This document shows, in pieces, positions 16,788 to 26,743 of a stretch of 64,000 nt of DNA; the first letter of the stretch is position 1; the number at the start of each line of letters is the position of its first letter. The stretch lies in NCBI GenBank assembly GCA_029561455.1, contig JAKQIY010000028.1, positions 33,048-97,047 on the forward strand, in the 5' to 3' direction. Under the pieces are notes generated by a model that saw nothing but the letters and a program-made list of their open reading frames with translations, had not been told where the DNA came from and made no database searches. Source of the DNA: a bacterium. GTDB taxonomy: Bacteria > Zhuqueibacterota > Zhuqueibacteria > Residuimicrobiales > Krinioviventaceae. Both the position numbers and the translations under genes were made by a program.

Positions 16788-17858
16788 TCAATTATTTTTA
16801 CTCAATGCTAACAAAAAGGCCGCAATATTTTCCAATGGCAAAACTTTATGAATGGCCCCGGCTTTGATTGCTTCGTTAGGCATGCCAAATACAACACAGG
16901 AATTTTCATCCTGGGCGATATTAAAAGCACCGGCATCCCGCATCTCGACCATACCACTGGTACCGTCATTACCCATACCGGTCATAATAACACCAATAGC
17001 ATTGGGGCCGGCATACCGTGCGCCGGATCGGAACAGCACATCTACACTAGGTCGATGGCGGCTGACAAGTGGTCCCTCCCGTACTTCTACATAATAGCGG
17101 GTACCACTACGTTTCAACAAGGTATGATAATTACCGGGCGCAATCAATGCCCGCCCCCTGATTACACTGTCATTATTCTCCGCTTCCTTGATAGATATTT
17201 TGCAGAGTGAATTTAACCGGTCGGCAAAAGCGCGGGTAAAATGTTCCGGCATATGCTGCACTATAACAATCCCCGGCGTATCATGCGGCAAAGTTTGCAG
17301 AAATATACGCAATGCTTCCGTTCCTCCGGTCGAAGCGCCAACTAGCACTACCTTTTCGGTTGTTTGAATCACTTCTTTATGTTTTGGCAAAGCCAAAACC
17401 ACATCGGCCGATAATTTAGGGGGAACATGTTTAGCAACGGCTATTCTTTTTAAATGAGCCTGGCTGGCGGCGATAACGGTGTCGCAAATTCGAACTGTGG
17501 ATTCCTGTAAAAATTGTTTTGTGCCAACTCTGGGTTTGGTTATAATATCAACCGCACCTAGTTCTATAGCCCGAAAAACCATACTTGAATTTTCATAAGC
17601 AAGACTGGAAACTATTACTACAGGAAGTGGGTGCTGTGTCATTATTTTTTCTAAAAAGGTCAGGCCGTCCATTCGCGGCATTTCTATATCCAAAGTAATA
17701 ACATCCGGTAATTCATCGGCAATTTTTTCAACGGCAATATAAGGATCCGCAGCCGTATCCATAACCTCAATTTCTGGGGAAGATGAGAGAATGTCGGCCA
17801 GAGTTTGCCGAACTACCGCCGAGTCATCAACGATAAGGACTTTTATCTTTTTTGTCAT
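16788..17858 (-). CDS. cheB: CheB receptor methylesterase / glutamine deamidase
   Basis: This 356-residue two-domain response regulator removes methyl groups from chemoreceptors. The receiver (residues 1-120) has DDSAVVRQ, the phosphoacceptor Asp57 in VITLDIEMP and Lys108. After a linker, the methylesterase domain (about residues 168-352) has the catalytic triad: Ser176 in [10 protein letters not shown], His202 in VQHMPEHF and Asp in [10 protein letters not shown]. Phosphorylation by CheA should release inhibition of the esterase. It follows cheR on the same strand with a 20-nt gap, the common cheR-cheB pairing. Confidence 0.96.
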   Translation of the reverse strand: MTKKIKVLIVDDSAVVRQTLADILSSSPEIEVMDTAADPYIAVEKIADELPDVITLDIEMPRMDGLTFLEKIMTQHPLPVVIVSSLAYENSSMVFRAIELGAVDIITKPRVGTKQFLQESTVRICDTVIAASQAHLKRIAVAKHVPPKLSADVVLALPKHKEVIQTTEKVVLVGASTGGTEALRIFLQTLPHDTPGIVIVQHMPEHFTRAFADRLNSLCKISIKEAENNDSVIRGRALIAPGNYHTLLKRSGTRYYVEVREGPLVSRHRPSVDVLFRSGARYAGPNAIGVIMTGMGNDGTSGMVEMRDAGAFNIAQDENSCVVFGMPNEAIKAGAIHKVLPLENIAAFLLALSKNN

Positions 17859-17878
17859 ATCAAAATTTTATCCTGTAT

Positions 17879-18724
17879 TCAGTTCTTTTGATATATAGTG
17901 GGAGCTGCCTGACGAACCGGCACTTTGAGGCTGAATAAAGTTTCCGAATGCCCCATAAATAGATAACCATCGGTTCGTAAGTGCGCGGTTAGTTTATTGA
18001 CAATATTTTCCTGAATATGCTTTTCAAAATAGATTATCACATTCCGGCAAAAAACAATATCCATTTCATCTTTTAGAGGATATACATCATCCATAAAATT
18101 CAATTGTGCAAAAGTAACCCTGGAGCGTAATTGCGGGACAATTCGGACTTGTTTGAGTTCCCGGTTGGTACTTTTCAATAAATAACGATGTTTGAATTCC
18201 ATTGGCACCGGAGAAATCCGATCTTCCGGGTAGATCGCTGTCCGGGCTTTATCCAATACCTGAGTTGATAAATCTGTGGCTAAAATGGCAAAATTAAAAT
18301 CGGGGTAATTTTTCAAAAAATCATCAACGATCATGGCAATTGTATATGGTTCCTCACCTGTTGAACAACCGGCGCTCCATATTTTTATCATCTTTTTCGA
18401 ATGGACTTTCCAATGTTTTATTACTGCCGGCAATGCGGTTTTTACCAGGTATGAAAAATGTACCGGTTCCCGGAAAAATTCGGTTTTATTGGTTGTCACC
18501 GCATCGATCATATTGACAATTTCATAATCATAATCCGGGGATGAGAGCACAAGATCACAATAATCATGAAACGAATCTAAACCTAATGTTCGCAAGCGCT
18601 TTTGTAAACGCGCCTGCAACATGGTCTTTTTATTATCCGGCATTTTTATTCCATAACCATTCTGAATAAACTGACCCAGGCGGTTAAAATCTTCATTCGA
18701 TAACATTTTCATTTCACTAACCAT
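17879..18724 (-). CDS. cheR: CheR chemoreceptor methyltransferase
   Basis: This 281-residue SAM-dependent enzyme methylates receptor glutamates. The N-terminal helical domain (about residues 8-80) contains the basic KTMLQARLQKRLRTLGL receptor-binding helix. The catalytic Rossmann domain has TTNKTEFFREP, KIWSAGCSTGEEPYT (SAM-binding motif I, about residues 113-128), FAILATDLS and IVFCRNVIIYF. There is no TPR extension. A terminator-like hairpin separates it from the MCP upstream. The start ATG has only a weak ribosome site (GGAACC). Confidence 0.95.
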   Translation of the reverse strand: MVSEMKMLSNEDFNRLGQFIQNGYGIKMPDNKKTMLQARLQKRLRTLGLDSFHDYCDLVLSSPDYDYEIVNMIDAVTTNKTEFFREPVHFSYLVKTALPAVIKHWKVHSKKMIKIWSAGCSTGEEPYTIAMIVDDFLKNYPDFNFAILATDLSTQVLDKARTAIYPEDRISPVPMEFKHRYLLKSTNRELKQVRIVPQLRSRVTFAQLNFMDDVYPLKDEMDIVFCRNVIIYFEKHIQENIVNKLTAHLRTDGYLFMGHSETLFSLKVPVRQAAPTIYQKN

Positions 18725-18750
18725 GATAGGTTCCGGTCTATCGGTATAGA

Positions 18751-18783
18751 AAAATGCCCCGGACCCAAATAGTAATCCGGGGC
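18751..18783 (-). terminator. Terminator-like hairpin between the MCP gene and cheR
   Basis: On the minus strand GCCCCGGA and TCCGGGGC form an 8-bp stem (18756-18783 outer limits) with a 12-nt loop. AUUUUUC follows. It lies directly after the MCP stop codon and should at least partly end transcription before cheR. Confidence 0.8.
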
Positions 18784-18798
18784 TGCTCTTTGTTGCAA

Positions 18799-20865
18799 CT
18801 AGAATTTTTCAAATTCAGAATCTTTGGTGTCATTAACCGGTGCAGCATGTTCCAGTTTTATGTGTACACCCTTTTTGTTATTTTTCGGTTTGCTGCCGTT
18901 GGTTCCACCGGATAAATTTTTAATATGGGATACTTGTTGTACCTGGTGAACCTGGTGAACCTGCTGACGTACTGCTTTTTTTTGCATTCCGGATATTTTG
19001 AAATATTCTATTGTGCTTTGCAATTGTTCTGCCTGGCTAGCTAATTCTTCCGAAGTGGACGACATTTCTTCGGAAACCGAAGCGTTCTGCTGAATCACCT
19101 CATCCAGTTGTTGAATAGCTTTATTTATTTGCAGCGCTCCTTCGTTCTGTTCTGTGCTCGCGGCATTGATTTCCTGTACCAGATCGGCAGTGCGCTTAAT
19201 ATCCGGCACAAGTTGTTTTAACATATCGCCGGCGCGCTGAGCAACCTCTACACTCGAACCTGCTAAAGTACTGATTTCCGCTGCAGTTTGCTGACTTCTT
19301 TCCGCTAATTTCCGTACACCATCAGCTACTACTGCAAACCCTTTACCATGTTCTCCGGCGCGCGCCGCTTCAATTGCAGCATTCAAAGCCAGCAAATCAG
19401 TTTGCCTGGCGATTTCGACAATAATGGAAATTTTACTGGCAATTTCAGTCATTGCAGAAACTGCACTTGACACGGCCTTACCGCTTTCATCGGCATCCTG
19501 GGAGGCTTTTAAAGCAATTTTTTCCGTTTGCTGGGCGTTATCGGCATTGGCCTGAATGTTTGAACTCATTTGCTCCATCGAGGATGAAGCCTCTTCCGCA
19601 GCGGATGCCTGTTCGCTGGCGCCCTGCGACATTTGCTGGGCGCTGGCGCTCAATTGCTGACTGCCGGAATTCACGTTTTCGACGGCGCTGATCACCTCGC
19701 CGACAACATTACGTAATTTTTCGACCATATACTGCAATGCCTTGGCTAACTGACCGATTTCATCTTTTTGATCTACATCAATTGTAGCATCCAGGTTCCC
19801 ATCAGCTACTTGTTGAGCAAAAGTAACCCCTTTAAATAAAGGACCGGTGATGATACGCGTCATAACAATTGCCAGGAACAAGCCAATAATTAAAGCAACA
19901 CATAATCCAATGACCATTGCCCGGGACGATGTATTCAACAAACTTGTGGCATGTTCAGAAATTTTTGTGGTATTATCTATCCCGGCCTTAGCAGTTGCTT
20001 GGGCTTCAGCTAATACCTTGTGACCGGTTTCAACTCTTTTCAAATTTAATTCCTCGAGTTTGAGCCAATCTTCTATAACTGCCTGGCTGTACTCTTTGTA
20101 ACTTTCCGCATTTTTTTTGACAAGATTTAACTGATTGATATTTACCGCCTGTTTGGTTAGAGGCATCAACTCTTCGATTTTTTCATTTATCTTTTCAAAC
20201 TGGTTTAATACGGATTTATAAGTTTCCGGGGTTCTTTGCGCCTGAGATTTCCAAAAAGCGATACGGATGTTATCGCCAAATTCAATTACTTCAGTGATGG
20301 TGTTAATTTTTTTCAAACGCGAAGTTAAATCGCTGCCTTTTTTTCCACTGGCAATTTCAGCGCTGAATGATTGATTTTGAGATTGCAAATAAGCATTACA
20401 ATTCTCTACAAATAAATTTGCAGCTTGATTCATAGAAATTTCCAATTCATTCATAGCTTTATTAAGAGTTACTGTTTCTTTAACCTCGGCTTCATATTCA
20501 TTAACAGCAATATCCACCTTTTCCACGGCTTCGTTAAGCTTAATTAAATTCGCTGATTCATTGGCTAATTTTTTAGCATTTTCTATCTCATCCTGAACTA
20601 TAGCCAGATATTTTAATCCTTCATTTAAAAATTTTTCCTCGGCAGTATAATTATAACCTCTGATATTATACATTGTTAATAACGAATTTCGCTCTATTTC
20701 ATTGGCGACTTGGACTTCGGGAACATATTCATGTGATAGCTGCTTGGACTGCACATTGACCCGTGCCATGTTTATTATGGCCATTGCACCAATAAATAAT
20801 GATATTGCTAATATCGATCCAAAACCGATAAACAACTTGACACCTAGTTTTAAATTTTTTAACAT
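18799..20865 (-). CDS. Transmembrane methyl-accepting chemotaxis protein
   Basis: This 688-residue receptor senses ligands outside the membrane and controls CheA. It has TM1 (about residues 8-32), a helical periplasmic four-helix-bundle-type domain (to about residue 310), TM2 (VIGLCVALIIGLFLAIVM), HAMP (about residues 340-395) and an MCP signalling coil with the hairpin tip ARQTDLLALNAAIEAARAGEHGKGFAVVADGVRKLA. A flexible Gln/His/Val-rich and Lys-rich linker leads to the C-terminal pentapeptide EFEKF, which fits the tether consensus for CheR/CheB. I start at the second Met because GGAGGG lies 7 nt before it. The ligand is unknown. Confidence 0.95.
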   Translation of the reverse strand: MLKNLKLGVKLFIGFGSILAISLFIGAMAIINMARVNVQSKQLSHEYVPEVQVANEIERNSLLTMYNIRGYNYTAEEKFLNEGLKYLAIVQDEIENAKKLANESANLIKLNEAVEKVDIAVNEYEAEVKETVTLNKAMNELEISMNQAANLFVENCNAYLQSQNQSFSAEIASGKKGSDLTSRLKKINTITEVIEFGDNIRIAFWKSQAQRTPETYKSVLNQFEKINEKIEELMPLTKQAVNINQLNLVKKNAESYKEYSQAVIEDWLKLEELNLKRVETGHKVLAEAQATAKAGIDNTTKISEHATSLLNTSSRAMVIGLCVALIIGLFLAIVMTRIITGPLFKGVTFAQQVADGNLDATIDVDQKDEIGQLAKALQYMVEKLRNVVGEVISAVENVNSGSQQLSASAQQMSQGASEQASAAEEASSSMEQMSSNIQANADNAQQTEKIALKASQDADESGKAVSSAVSAMTEIASKISIIVEIARQTDLLALNAAIEAARAGEHGKGFAVVADGVRKLAERSQQTAAEISTLAGSSVEVAQRAGDMLKQLVPDIKRTADLVQEINAASTEQNEGALQINKAIQQLDEVIQQNASVSEEMSSTSEELASQAEQLQSTIEYFKISGMQKKAVRQQVHQVHQVQQVSHIKNLSGGTNGSKPKNNKKGVHIKLEHAAPVNDTKDSEFEKF

Positions 20866-20894
20866 TTTAAAACCCTCCACTATAATATTATTAA

Positions 20895-21437
20895 TCAGGC
20901 AACCTGTTCAACAGTGTTTTTTCTGGCTTTTTTATTTTTTTCTTCCGGCTTGTCTTCAATAGAGTCTTTTAAAAGATTGATCTCTGTTAAAGTAAAGACT
21001 TTATTGATGTCCAGAATAATTACAAAACTTTCTTTGTGCTTTCCCATACCTTTAATAAATTCAGTATTCAGACGAGTTCCCACTTTGGGCGCCGGCTCGA
21101 TCATATCCGGGTCCATTTCAAATACTTCTTTAACGGAATTGGCCAGGGCGCCAATCAGAGTCTTTTCCCCATTAATAACTACTTCCACAATAATGATACA
21201 GGTATCGCGGGTTTGTTCAATTTTCGGCAACCCGAAATTGATACACATATCTATGACCGGAACGACACTCCCCCGTAAATTTATTACTCCCAGCATGTAA
21301 TCGGGGGTCCGGGGTACCTTGGTAATTCTTGTGTAATCGAGCACTTCCCGAACCTGGGTAATTTCCAGGGCATATTGTTCCTTGTCCAGATAAAAACTGA
21401 GATACTGTGTCCTTTCGGTAATTGTTTCTACTGGCAT
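20895..21437 (-). CDS. cheW: CheW coupling protein
   Basis: This 180-residue adaptor links receptors to CheA. It is one CheW domain: QYLSFYLDKEQYALEITQVREVL, then the receptor/CheA interface VPRTPDYMLGVINLRGSVVPVIDM (two adjoining strands), then ESFVIILDINKVF. An extra acidic/basic tail (about residues 155-180, DKPEEKNKKARK) is longer than usual. The start is decided by GGAGGTACAA directly before ATG at 21437; the longer frame from 21476 lacks such a site. It lies between the MCP gene and cheA. Confidence 0.95.
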   Translation of the reverse strand: MPVETITERTQYLSFYLDKEQYALEITQVREVLDYTRITKVPRTPDYMLGVINLRGSVVPVIDMCINFGLPKIEQTRDTCIIIVEVVINGEKTLIGALANSVKEVFEMDPDMIEPAPKVGTRLNTEFIKGMGKHKESFVIILDINKVFTLTEINLLKDSIEDKPEEKNKKARKNTVEQVA

Positions 21438-21594
21438 TTGTACCTCCACAGTTAATAAGACTTGATTTATTGTCAATTCAAAACCCTGGAATTAGCACCA
21501 GTGTCGTTATTCATCTCATTAGTATTTCGCCGTTCGGATCCGCGTTCCAGAGAATTATTATTTCACTTACAACCGGTATTCATTTTTTTCGAGA

Positions 21595-23685
21595 TCAGGT
21601 ATAGGTATTCCTTTCCAATTTTACCGCTTCCTGCTCCAGTTTGATAAGATCAAGAATCAAAGCTACAGAGCCGTCGCCGAGAATCGTGGCGCCGGATACG
21701 CCTTTAATATCTTTATATACTTTACCTAACGACTTGATAACAGTCTGATGTCCGCCAATGACCCTGTCGACCGCAAATCCAAATTGTTTGGCATTAATTG
21801 ATGCAATAACAATTTGTTCCATCGCGGGTTTGCCGCCATTTATATTAAAATGGTCTCTTAACCGTAAATAAGGTACCAGCTTTCCCCGGACATTAACGGT
21901 TCGCCGTCCATTCTGGTTTTCAATGATCGCATCGGATAATTCAATGCACTCTTCAACGGCAGACAAAGGGAATATAAAATGTTCGTTATCGATTCTTGCC
22001 AACAAACCGTCGATAATAGCCAAAGTGAGTGGCAATACCAGGGTAATTGCCGTTTCCTGCCCGGGAATACTGGAAATTTGAATAGAGCCATTCATTGATG
22101 TAATAGCCTTACCAACCACATCCATGCCTACTCCCCGCCCTGATACATTAGAAACTGTGGCGCTGGTTGAAAATCCCGGTAAAAAAATAAAATCAAAAAT
22201 TTCAGTTTCACTCAACTCTGCATCGTTCCTTACCAAACCTTTTTCTACTGCTTTGGCAAAAATACTATTTTTATCGAGACCCTTGCCGTCATCTGTAATT
22301 TTTATAAACACATTAGCCCCGGAATGAACAGCTTCCAGCCTGATTATTCCCTTTGAAGGTTTGCCCTTTTGTTTGCGAACCTGTGGCGATTCAATACCAT
22401 GATCAACCGCGTTACGGATAAGATGGATCAAAGGATCACTCAGTTTTTCAATTAAAGTTTTGTCCAGTTCGGTCTCTTCGCCCGCGGTTAGTAGTTCCAC
22501 ATCTTTACCCAGTTCCACTGACAAATCACGCACCAGGCGGCGAAATTTTTCAAACATGGTCCCAATGGCAAGCATACGCAAACTCATCACATTATCACGT
22601 AATTCCGAAGTCAATAATTCTACCTGTTCGGAAATTAATACTGCATCAATTTCACGGGTGCGATGCGCAAATTGCGCCAATCTGGCCTGAACTGTAACAA
22701 ACTCCCCTACAAGATCTACCAGCGTATCCAGTTTTTCAGAAGCGACCCGAATGCTGGTTGTTTTAACCTTTTCAGAGTTTGTTAAAGCTGGTTGCAGTTT
22801 TTCTTCCGGTTTTTGTAAAATTATTGAAGCAGGTGTAGTTGAAATAACCGGCTGATATTTTTGAATAATATCCTTTAAAAATATGGATGCAAGACCACTG
22901 GTCGTTTTCAATATCGGGATGATCTCATGTAAAGCTGCATCGGGCAGAGGGCCGGAATTGTAAAGGCAATCAACCTGTAATTCGGACATGTCCTCAATAA
23001 ATATGAAAACATCTTTAATATCGTTAATATCTTTTGAGGTGGTAAGAATAATATCCCAACAGGTATAACACTCTTCCGGGTTGATCAAATCAAGAGCAGG
23101 AATCCCCTCGGGATGAGCAATAATATAGCACTTGCCAAAATTTGCTAATTCATTAAAAAGCGATAACGGATTAGTACCAGTAATAAAAATGTTCCTGGCC
23201 GGCCTGAAAAATATTCTAAAAGTAGCCAGGTTACTTTCGGAATCTTGTTCCGGCTCGTCGCTAATTTTTTGCAGCGTATCCAGAGATTTAAGATTGGGTG
23301 GCTTGTCAATTACCGGAATCAATTTTCTCAGAGCATCGGTTATTTGTTTACCGGTTTCCCCATCTGCGGGCTTTTCGGTAAAGGCGGCTTCCAATAAAGA
23401 ACGAATATGATCACAAGCAGCAAGAACCAACCCGATCAACTCTTTGCCGACAGACATTTTATCGTTGCGTACCAGGTCGAAAACAGTTTCGAGATCATGA
23501 GTAAATGCGGCAATATCGGTAAAGCCAAACATAGCGCCGGATCCTTTTATGGTATGCATGGCGCGAAATACCTTGCCGATTAATTCTTTATCAGTCGGGT
23601 ATTTTTCCAGTTCCAGCAACGAAGACTCGAGTTCCAGTAATAATTCACCAGCTTCTTCGCGATAGACATTTTTAAAATTTTCCAT
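21595..23685 (-). CDS. cheA: CheA chemotaxis histidine kinase
   Basis: This 696-residue kinase phosphorylates CheY and CheB. P1 (residues 1-105) has the phosphorylated His44 in AMHTIKGSGAMFG. A P2-like regulator-binding region (about residues 150-235) opens TFRIFFRPARNIFITGTNPL. P3 dimerisation is about residues 310-375. P4 ATPase has HLIRNAVDHGIE (N box), DDGKGLD (G1), FLPGFSTS (F) and GRGVGMDVV (G2). P5 CheW-like ends the protein (about residues 555-690). All catalytic boxes look intact. A 157-nt gap separates it from cheW, which may hold a minor promoter. Confidence 0.96.
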   Translation of the reverse strand: MENFKNVYREEAGELLLELESSLLELEKYPTDKELIGKVFRAMHTIKGSGAMFGFTDIAAFTHDLETVFDLVRNDKMSVGKELIGLVLAACDHIRSLLEAAFTEKPADGETGKQITDALRKLIPVIDKPPNLKSLDTLQKISDEPEQDSESNLATFRIFFRPARNIFITGTNPLSLFNELANFGKCYIIAHPEGIPALDLINPEECYTCWDIILTTSKDINDIKDVFIFIEDMSELQVDCLYNSGPLPDAALHEIIPILKTTSGLASIFLKDIIQKYQPVISTTPASIILQKPEEKLQPALTNSEKVKTTSIRVASEKLDTLVDLVGEFVTVQARLAQFAHRTREIDAVLISEQVELLTSELRDNVMSLRMLAIGTMFEKFRRLVRDLSVELGKDVELLTAGEETELDKTLIEKLSDPLIHLIRNAVDHGIESPQVRKQKGKPSKGIIRLEAVHSGANVFIKITDDGKGLDKNSIFAKAVEKGLVRNDAELSETEIFDFIFLPGFSTSATVSNVSGRGVGMDVVGKAITSMNGSIQISSIPGQETAITLVLPLTLAIIDGLLARIDNEHFIFPLSAVEECIELSDAIIENQNGRRTVNVRGKLVPYLRLRDHFNINGGKPAMEQIVIASINAKQFGFAVDRVIGGHQTVIKSLGKVYKDIKGVSGATILGDGSVALILDLIKLEQEAVKLERNTYT

Positions 23686-23706
23686 GCCCTCTTTCCCTGT
23701 CGCCCG

Positions 23707-24072
23707 TTAGCCTACTACTTTTTTAACCACATTAACAAGCTGATCGGGTTTGAACGGTTTAACGATCCAGCCGGTAGCTCCGGCAGTTCGGCCTTGCTGT
23801 TTTTTATCTTCCTGGGACTCTGTAGTCAGCATGATGATAGGGGTAAATTTATTCACAGTATTTGCCCTTATCTGTTTGATCAACTCAATTCCATCAATAT
23901 TTGGCATATTTAAATCTGCCAGGATCAAATCCACTTTTTTGGTGTTCAATTTATTAATAGCGTCCTTTCCATCAATAGCTTCCAAAACATCGTAACCGGC
24001 GCTTTTTAAAGTAAAACTAACCATTTGCCGAATACTGGCCGAATCATCTACCGACATGATTACTTTGTTCAT
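23707..24072 (-). CDS. cheY: CheY single-domain response regulator
   Basis: This 121-residue receiver carries the chemotaxis output to a motor or other target. It has the acidic pair in SVDDSASIRQ, the phosphoacceptor Asp in LILADLNMP (about residue 56), a conserved Thr in IIMLTTESQ and Lys in WIVKPFKPDQL. I use the ATG at 24072, since GGAG lies 7 nt upstream; a TTG one codon earlier is possible. It lies between the STAS gene and cheA, in the order often seen in receptor-linked clusters. Its target cannot be inferred because no flagellar gene is in view. Confidence 0.93.
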   Translation of the reverse strand: MNKVIMSVDDSASIRQMVSFTLKSAGYDVLEAIDGKDAINKLNTKKVDLILADLNMPNIDGIELIKQIRANTVNKFTPIIMLTTESQEDKKQQGRTAGATGWIVKPFKPDQLVNVVKKVVG

Positions 24073-24095
24073 CAAAAATCTCCCGAATCATTATT

Positions 24096-24395
24096 TTACT
24101 TTAACTGAAAATATTCTTCATAACCGGAATTGACCAGGAGGTTTTTAAAAATCTGATTGGCTCCGGCATGAATTGTAAAAGATTTATTTACCTGTACACA
24201 GTGTTGCATCATGGCGTACATTAATTGCAGCACAGCGATATCGCTACTTTCAACTTTTTCCACATTTATAGCAACTGTTTGATTATTATTAACAGCTTTT
24301 AAAAGTTTATCTTTAATATCATGGGCATTATCGATTCCCGCAATACCTTCCAGAATGACTGCAACGTTTTTTTTACGGGATTTTACTTTATTCAT
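24096..24395 (-). CDS. STAS-domain protein
   Basis: This 99-residue single STAS (sulfate transporter/anti-sigma antagonist) domain includes a beta strand TVAINVEKVESSDIAVLQLMYAM split around the usual phosphoserine position (ESSDIAVLQL, about residues 50-59) and a C-terminal helix with NQIFKNLLVNSGY. STAS proteins relay signals by Ser phosphorylation and partner switching, and they recur beside cheY and cheA in non-flagellar chemotaxis clusters. The start is set by GAGGAG lying 4 nt before the ATG at 24395. No partner kinase of the RsbW type is visible. Confidence 0.85.
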   Translation of the reverse strand: MNKVKSRKKNVAVILEGIAGIDNAHDIKDKLLKAVNNNQTVAINVEKVESSDIAVLQLMYAMMQHCVQVNKSFTIHAGANQIFKNLLVNSGYEEYFQLK

Positions 24396-24413
24396 GCCAC
24401 TCCTCACTATGGG

Positions 24414-26279
24414 CTAAAACAATTCCACATTATCGCCAAGTTGATCTGATGATGCTGTTACCGGTTGAACAACGGGGTTTATAAAAGTGCTACTTTTTTT
24501 AACCTGAATAAAAGAGTTGTGAATTTTTCTTTCCGATTCCATTGTATAATTTTTATTCATAATATCGACATTTCTTTTTTTAGTATCTCTGTCTGGGCCT
24601 GATCCATTATATGTGGTGACCGATAAAATCTTTTCTAACGACATAATCGAATCGTTTAAAACCTGATCAAAAGTTTTATGCACGGTAATTTGTTCGATTG
24701 ACGATTCTAAAGCCGATAAAAAGGTTTTACCTTTTATTTCCACTTTTTCCAATTGATCATTGAATACTGCAAACATATTATGTAAACTAGTTATCAGGTT
24801 ACTAAAATCAGTCATCATTTCATTGACTACCTGCTCAATAGTATCTTTTTGTTCTAGAGCGCTTTTCCCGCCAAGTAGCTCTGTTGCATTATTTGTAATT
24901 TCACTCATGTTATCAGCAATGCCAAGTATATGCTCCCTGGTTACATCAGCTAGCCGTTGTATTCCTTCAGCCAGAATACTTAATGCTGCTCCGTCCCGGT
25001 TTAAATGCTCTGCATTTATGATTGCATTTAATGCAATCAAAGTAATTTTTTTACCAATTAGTTTTATATCTTTAATAAAATCAGCCATTTCCTGGGACAT
25101 TGATGAAATTTGATAAATTGAATTATTTAATTCAAAATTGATACGGGCATTTTCAAATAGCGAATCTTTAATTTGCTCGATACTTTTTTCAGTATCATTA
25201 CAAAAACTGTTATCATTTTCACCGGATGATTCTAAAAGTTCACGGGTTTTGGTAACCATAGTCTGCGATATTAATGCGATCCGGGTTTCATTATGGATTA
25301 AATTTTCACCAGCCTGTATTATCTCTATACGGGTATTGTTGAGTTGATTGATTTGCAACTGACAAACATCGGCTACTTTACCAGATAAAACCGAATCATG
25401 CTTGTCTGAATTAACGTGTTCAGACGAATTTTCTATTTGTTGTACCAAAGATTGTAATGCTTCCCGGACATGCTCAATTTTTTGCCTGGCAATATCATGA
25501 AACTGTAAAGAACTTATAATTTCTCCCACTCCATTACTAATAACTGAATTTTCATTGGTAATTTGATTGATTGACTGGATAGAAAGTTCATGCTTCTTTT
25601 GCAAAAGTTTTAAACAATCTAAAAGTTTTTCAATGATCGTATGAGCGTATAAACCCTGTTGCAATTTGAAACTAGTTATTTTTGTAATAGTTTTTTCTAA
25701 TAATATTTTAGAATTAGATAACCCATTTCCAATACTCTCAATTTTAGTTGCAACAACATCCGCTAAACTGTTAACATCATTTGAAAGAGCCATAAAGCTG
25801 TTATTGTTTTCATGCAAACGGGCGCTTTCAATGCGTGTCGATATACCCAACATTCGTAATTCCATAACCAGTCGCATTAATACTTTCAGGGGTGCAGAAT
25901 TTTTAATTATGCTCTTTAGAATTTTATTAAGGATGCTTATTTTGATATCCAACTCATCGGAATTAAATAACAAGTATCGTTTAATGCGGGCTAACATTTC
26001 GTCCAGCTGCATAATTACCAATTCCATTTCTTTACCAGATATGGAACTGGTTGCATTTCTAATTAACTCGGTGAGTAAATTTGAATCGAAAGAAAATTTG
26101 CTGATCTCGGAGCCGATTTGTAAAAAATCTTTTTCGGTAGATTGCGTTAATGATAATAACTTTTTCCCGACTACTTCGAGCTCACTGATGTAAGATTCAT
26201 TTTGGGTTACCTCAAGTGTATTTTCATGAACAAAATCATCTCTGACCGACTTGAGTTTCTCTACTGCATTTAATATCAT
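24414..26279 (-). CDS. Soluble tandem MCP-like protein with CheZ-like motif
   Basis: This 621-residue, almost fully helical cytoplasmic protein has no membrane segment or HAMP. It has two degenerate MCP-type hairpin tips: LGISTRIESARL with FMALSNDVNSLAD (about residues 144-175) and LIALNAIINAEHL with LSILAEGIQRLAD (about residues 414-446). Between them, LQFHDIARQKIEHV (residues 258-271) closely resembles the CheZ active-site segment, with Asp262 and Gln266 spaced as the two catalytic residues. It precedes the STAS gene by 6 nt in the same operon. Likely roles are a soluble receptor-like scaffold, a CheY phosphatase, or both. Confidence 0.75.
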   Translation of the reverse strand: MILNAVEKLKSVRDDFVHENTLEVTQNESYISELEVVGKKLLSLTQSTEKDFLQIGSEISKFSFDSNLLTELIRNATSSISGKEMELVIMQLDEMLARIKRYLLFNSDELDIKISILNKILKSIIKNSAPLKVLMRLVMELRMLGISTRIESARLHENNNSFMALSNDVNSLADVVATKIESIGNGLSNSKILLEKTITKITSFKLQQGLYAHTIIEKLLDCLKLLQKKHELSIQSINQITNENSVISNGVGEIISSLQFHDIARQKIEHVREALQSLVQQIENSSEHVNSDKHDSVLSGKVADVCQLQINQLNNTRIEIIQAGENLIHNETRIALISQTMVTKTRELLESSGENDNSFCNDTEKSIEQIKDSLFENARINFELNNSIYQISSMSQEMADFIKDIKLIGKKITLIALNAIINAEHLNRDGAALSILAEGIQRLADVTREHILGIADNMSEITNNATELLGGKSALEQKDTIEQVVNEMMTDFSNLITSLHNMFAVFNDQLEKVEIKGKTFLSALESSIEQITVHKTFDQVLNDSIMSLEKILSVTTYNGSGPDRDTKKRNVDIMNKNYTMESERKIHNSFIQVKKSSTFINPVVQPVTASSDQLGDNVELF

Positions 26280-26332
26280 GTGTTCCCCGTAACGTTAAAT
26301 AACTAATTATTTTTATTTTATTTTATGTGCAA

Positions 26333-26743
26333 TTATTTTACATTCTCTGGAATATTAAAACCAATTTCACTGATTTTTGTATATAACTTTTTGGGAGTAA
26401 TGGGCTTTACTATATAAGACATGGCGCCACCCTGACAAAAGGCTTTCATAATATTTACCTGATCATCAAGCGCAGTCGTCATAATGACTTTGACGCCATT
26501 GTTGAAAATATTGTGCTTTTTTTCAATTTTACGTATCTCAATTAAGGCCTCCTGGCCATTCAAAACCGGCATCATTATATCCATACAAATAAGGTCATAC
26601 GGTTTGTTTTGAGTTAAACCTGCAGTAAAAGCATCTATTGCCTGAGCGCCATCAACCACAAGGTCGCACTCTGCAAATGGGGATAATAACTGTTGCAAAA
26701 CCAATCCACTAATTCTTTCATCTTCAACAATGAGCACTCGCAA
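26333..26743 (-). CDS. Single-domain response regulator
   Basis: This 136-residue receiver domain has no output domain. It has the acidic pair in VLIVEDERISG, the phosphoacceptor in DLICMDIMMPVLNG (about residue 56), Thr in VIMTTALDD and Lys in YIVKPITPKKL. It starts with TTG, supported by AAGGAG 7 nt upstream. It is the first gene of the cheY-cheA-cheD run and could be a second CheY competing for phosphate from CheA, or the target of the adjacent giant kinase. A 388-nt gene-free gap precedes it. Confidence 0.92.
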   Translation of the reverse strand: MRVLIVEDERISGLVLQQLLSPFAECDLVVDGAQAIDAFTAGLTQNKPYDLICMDIMMPVLNGQEALIEIRKIEKKHNIFNNGVKVIMTTALDDQVNIMKAFCQGGAMSYIVKPITPKKLYTKISEIGFNIPENVK

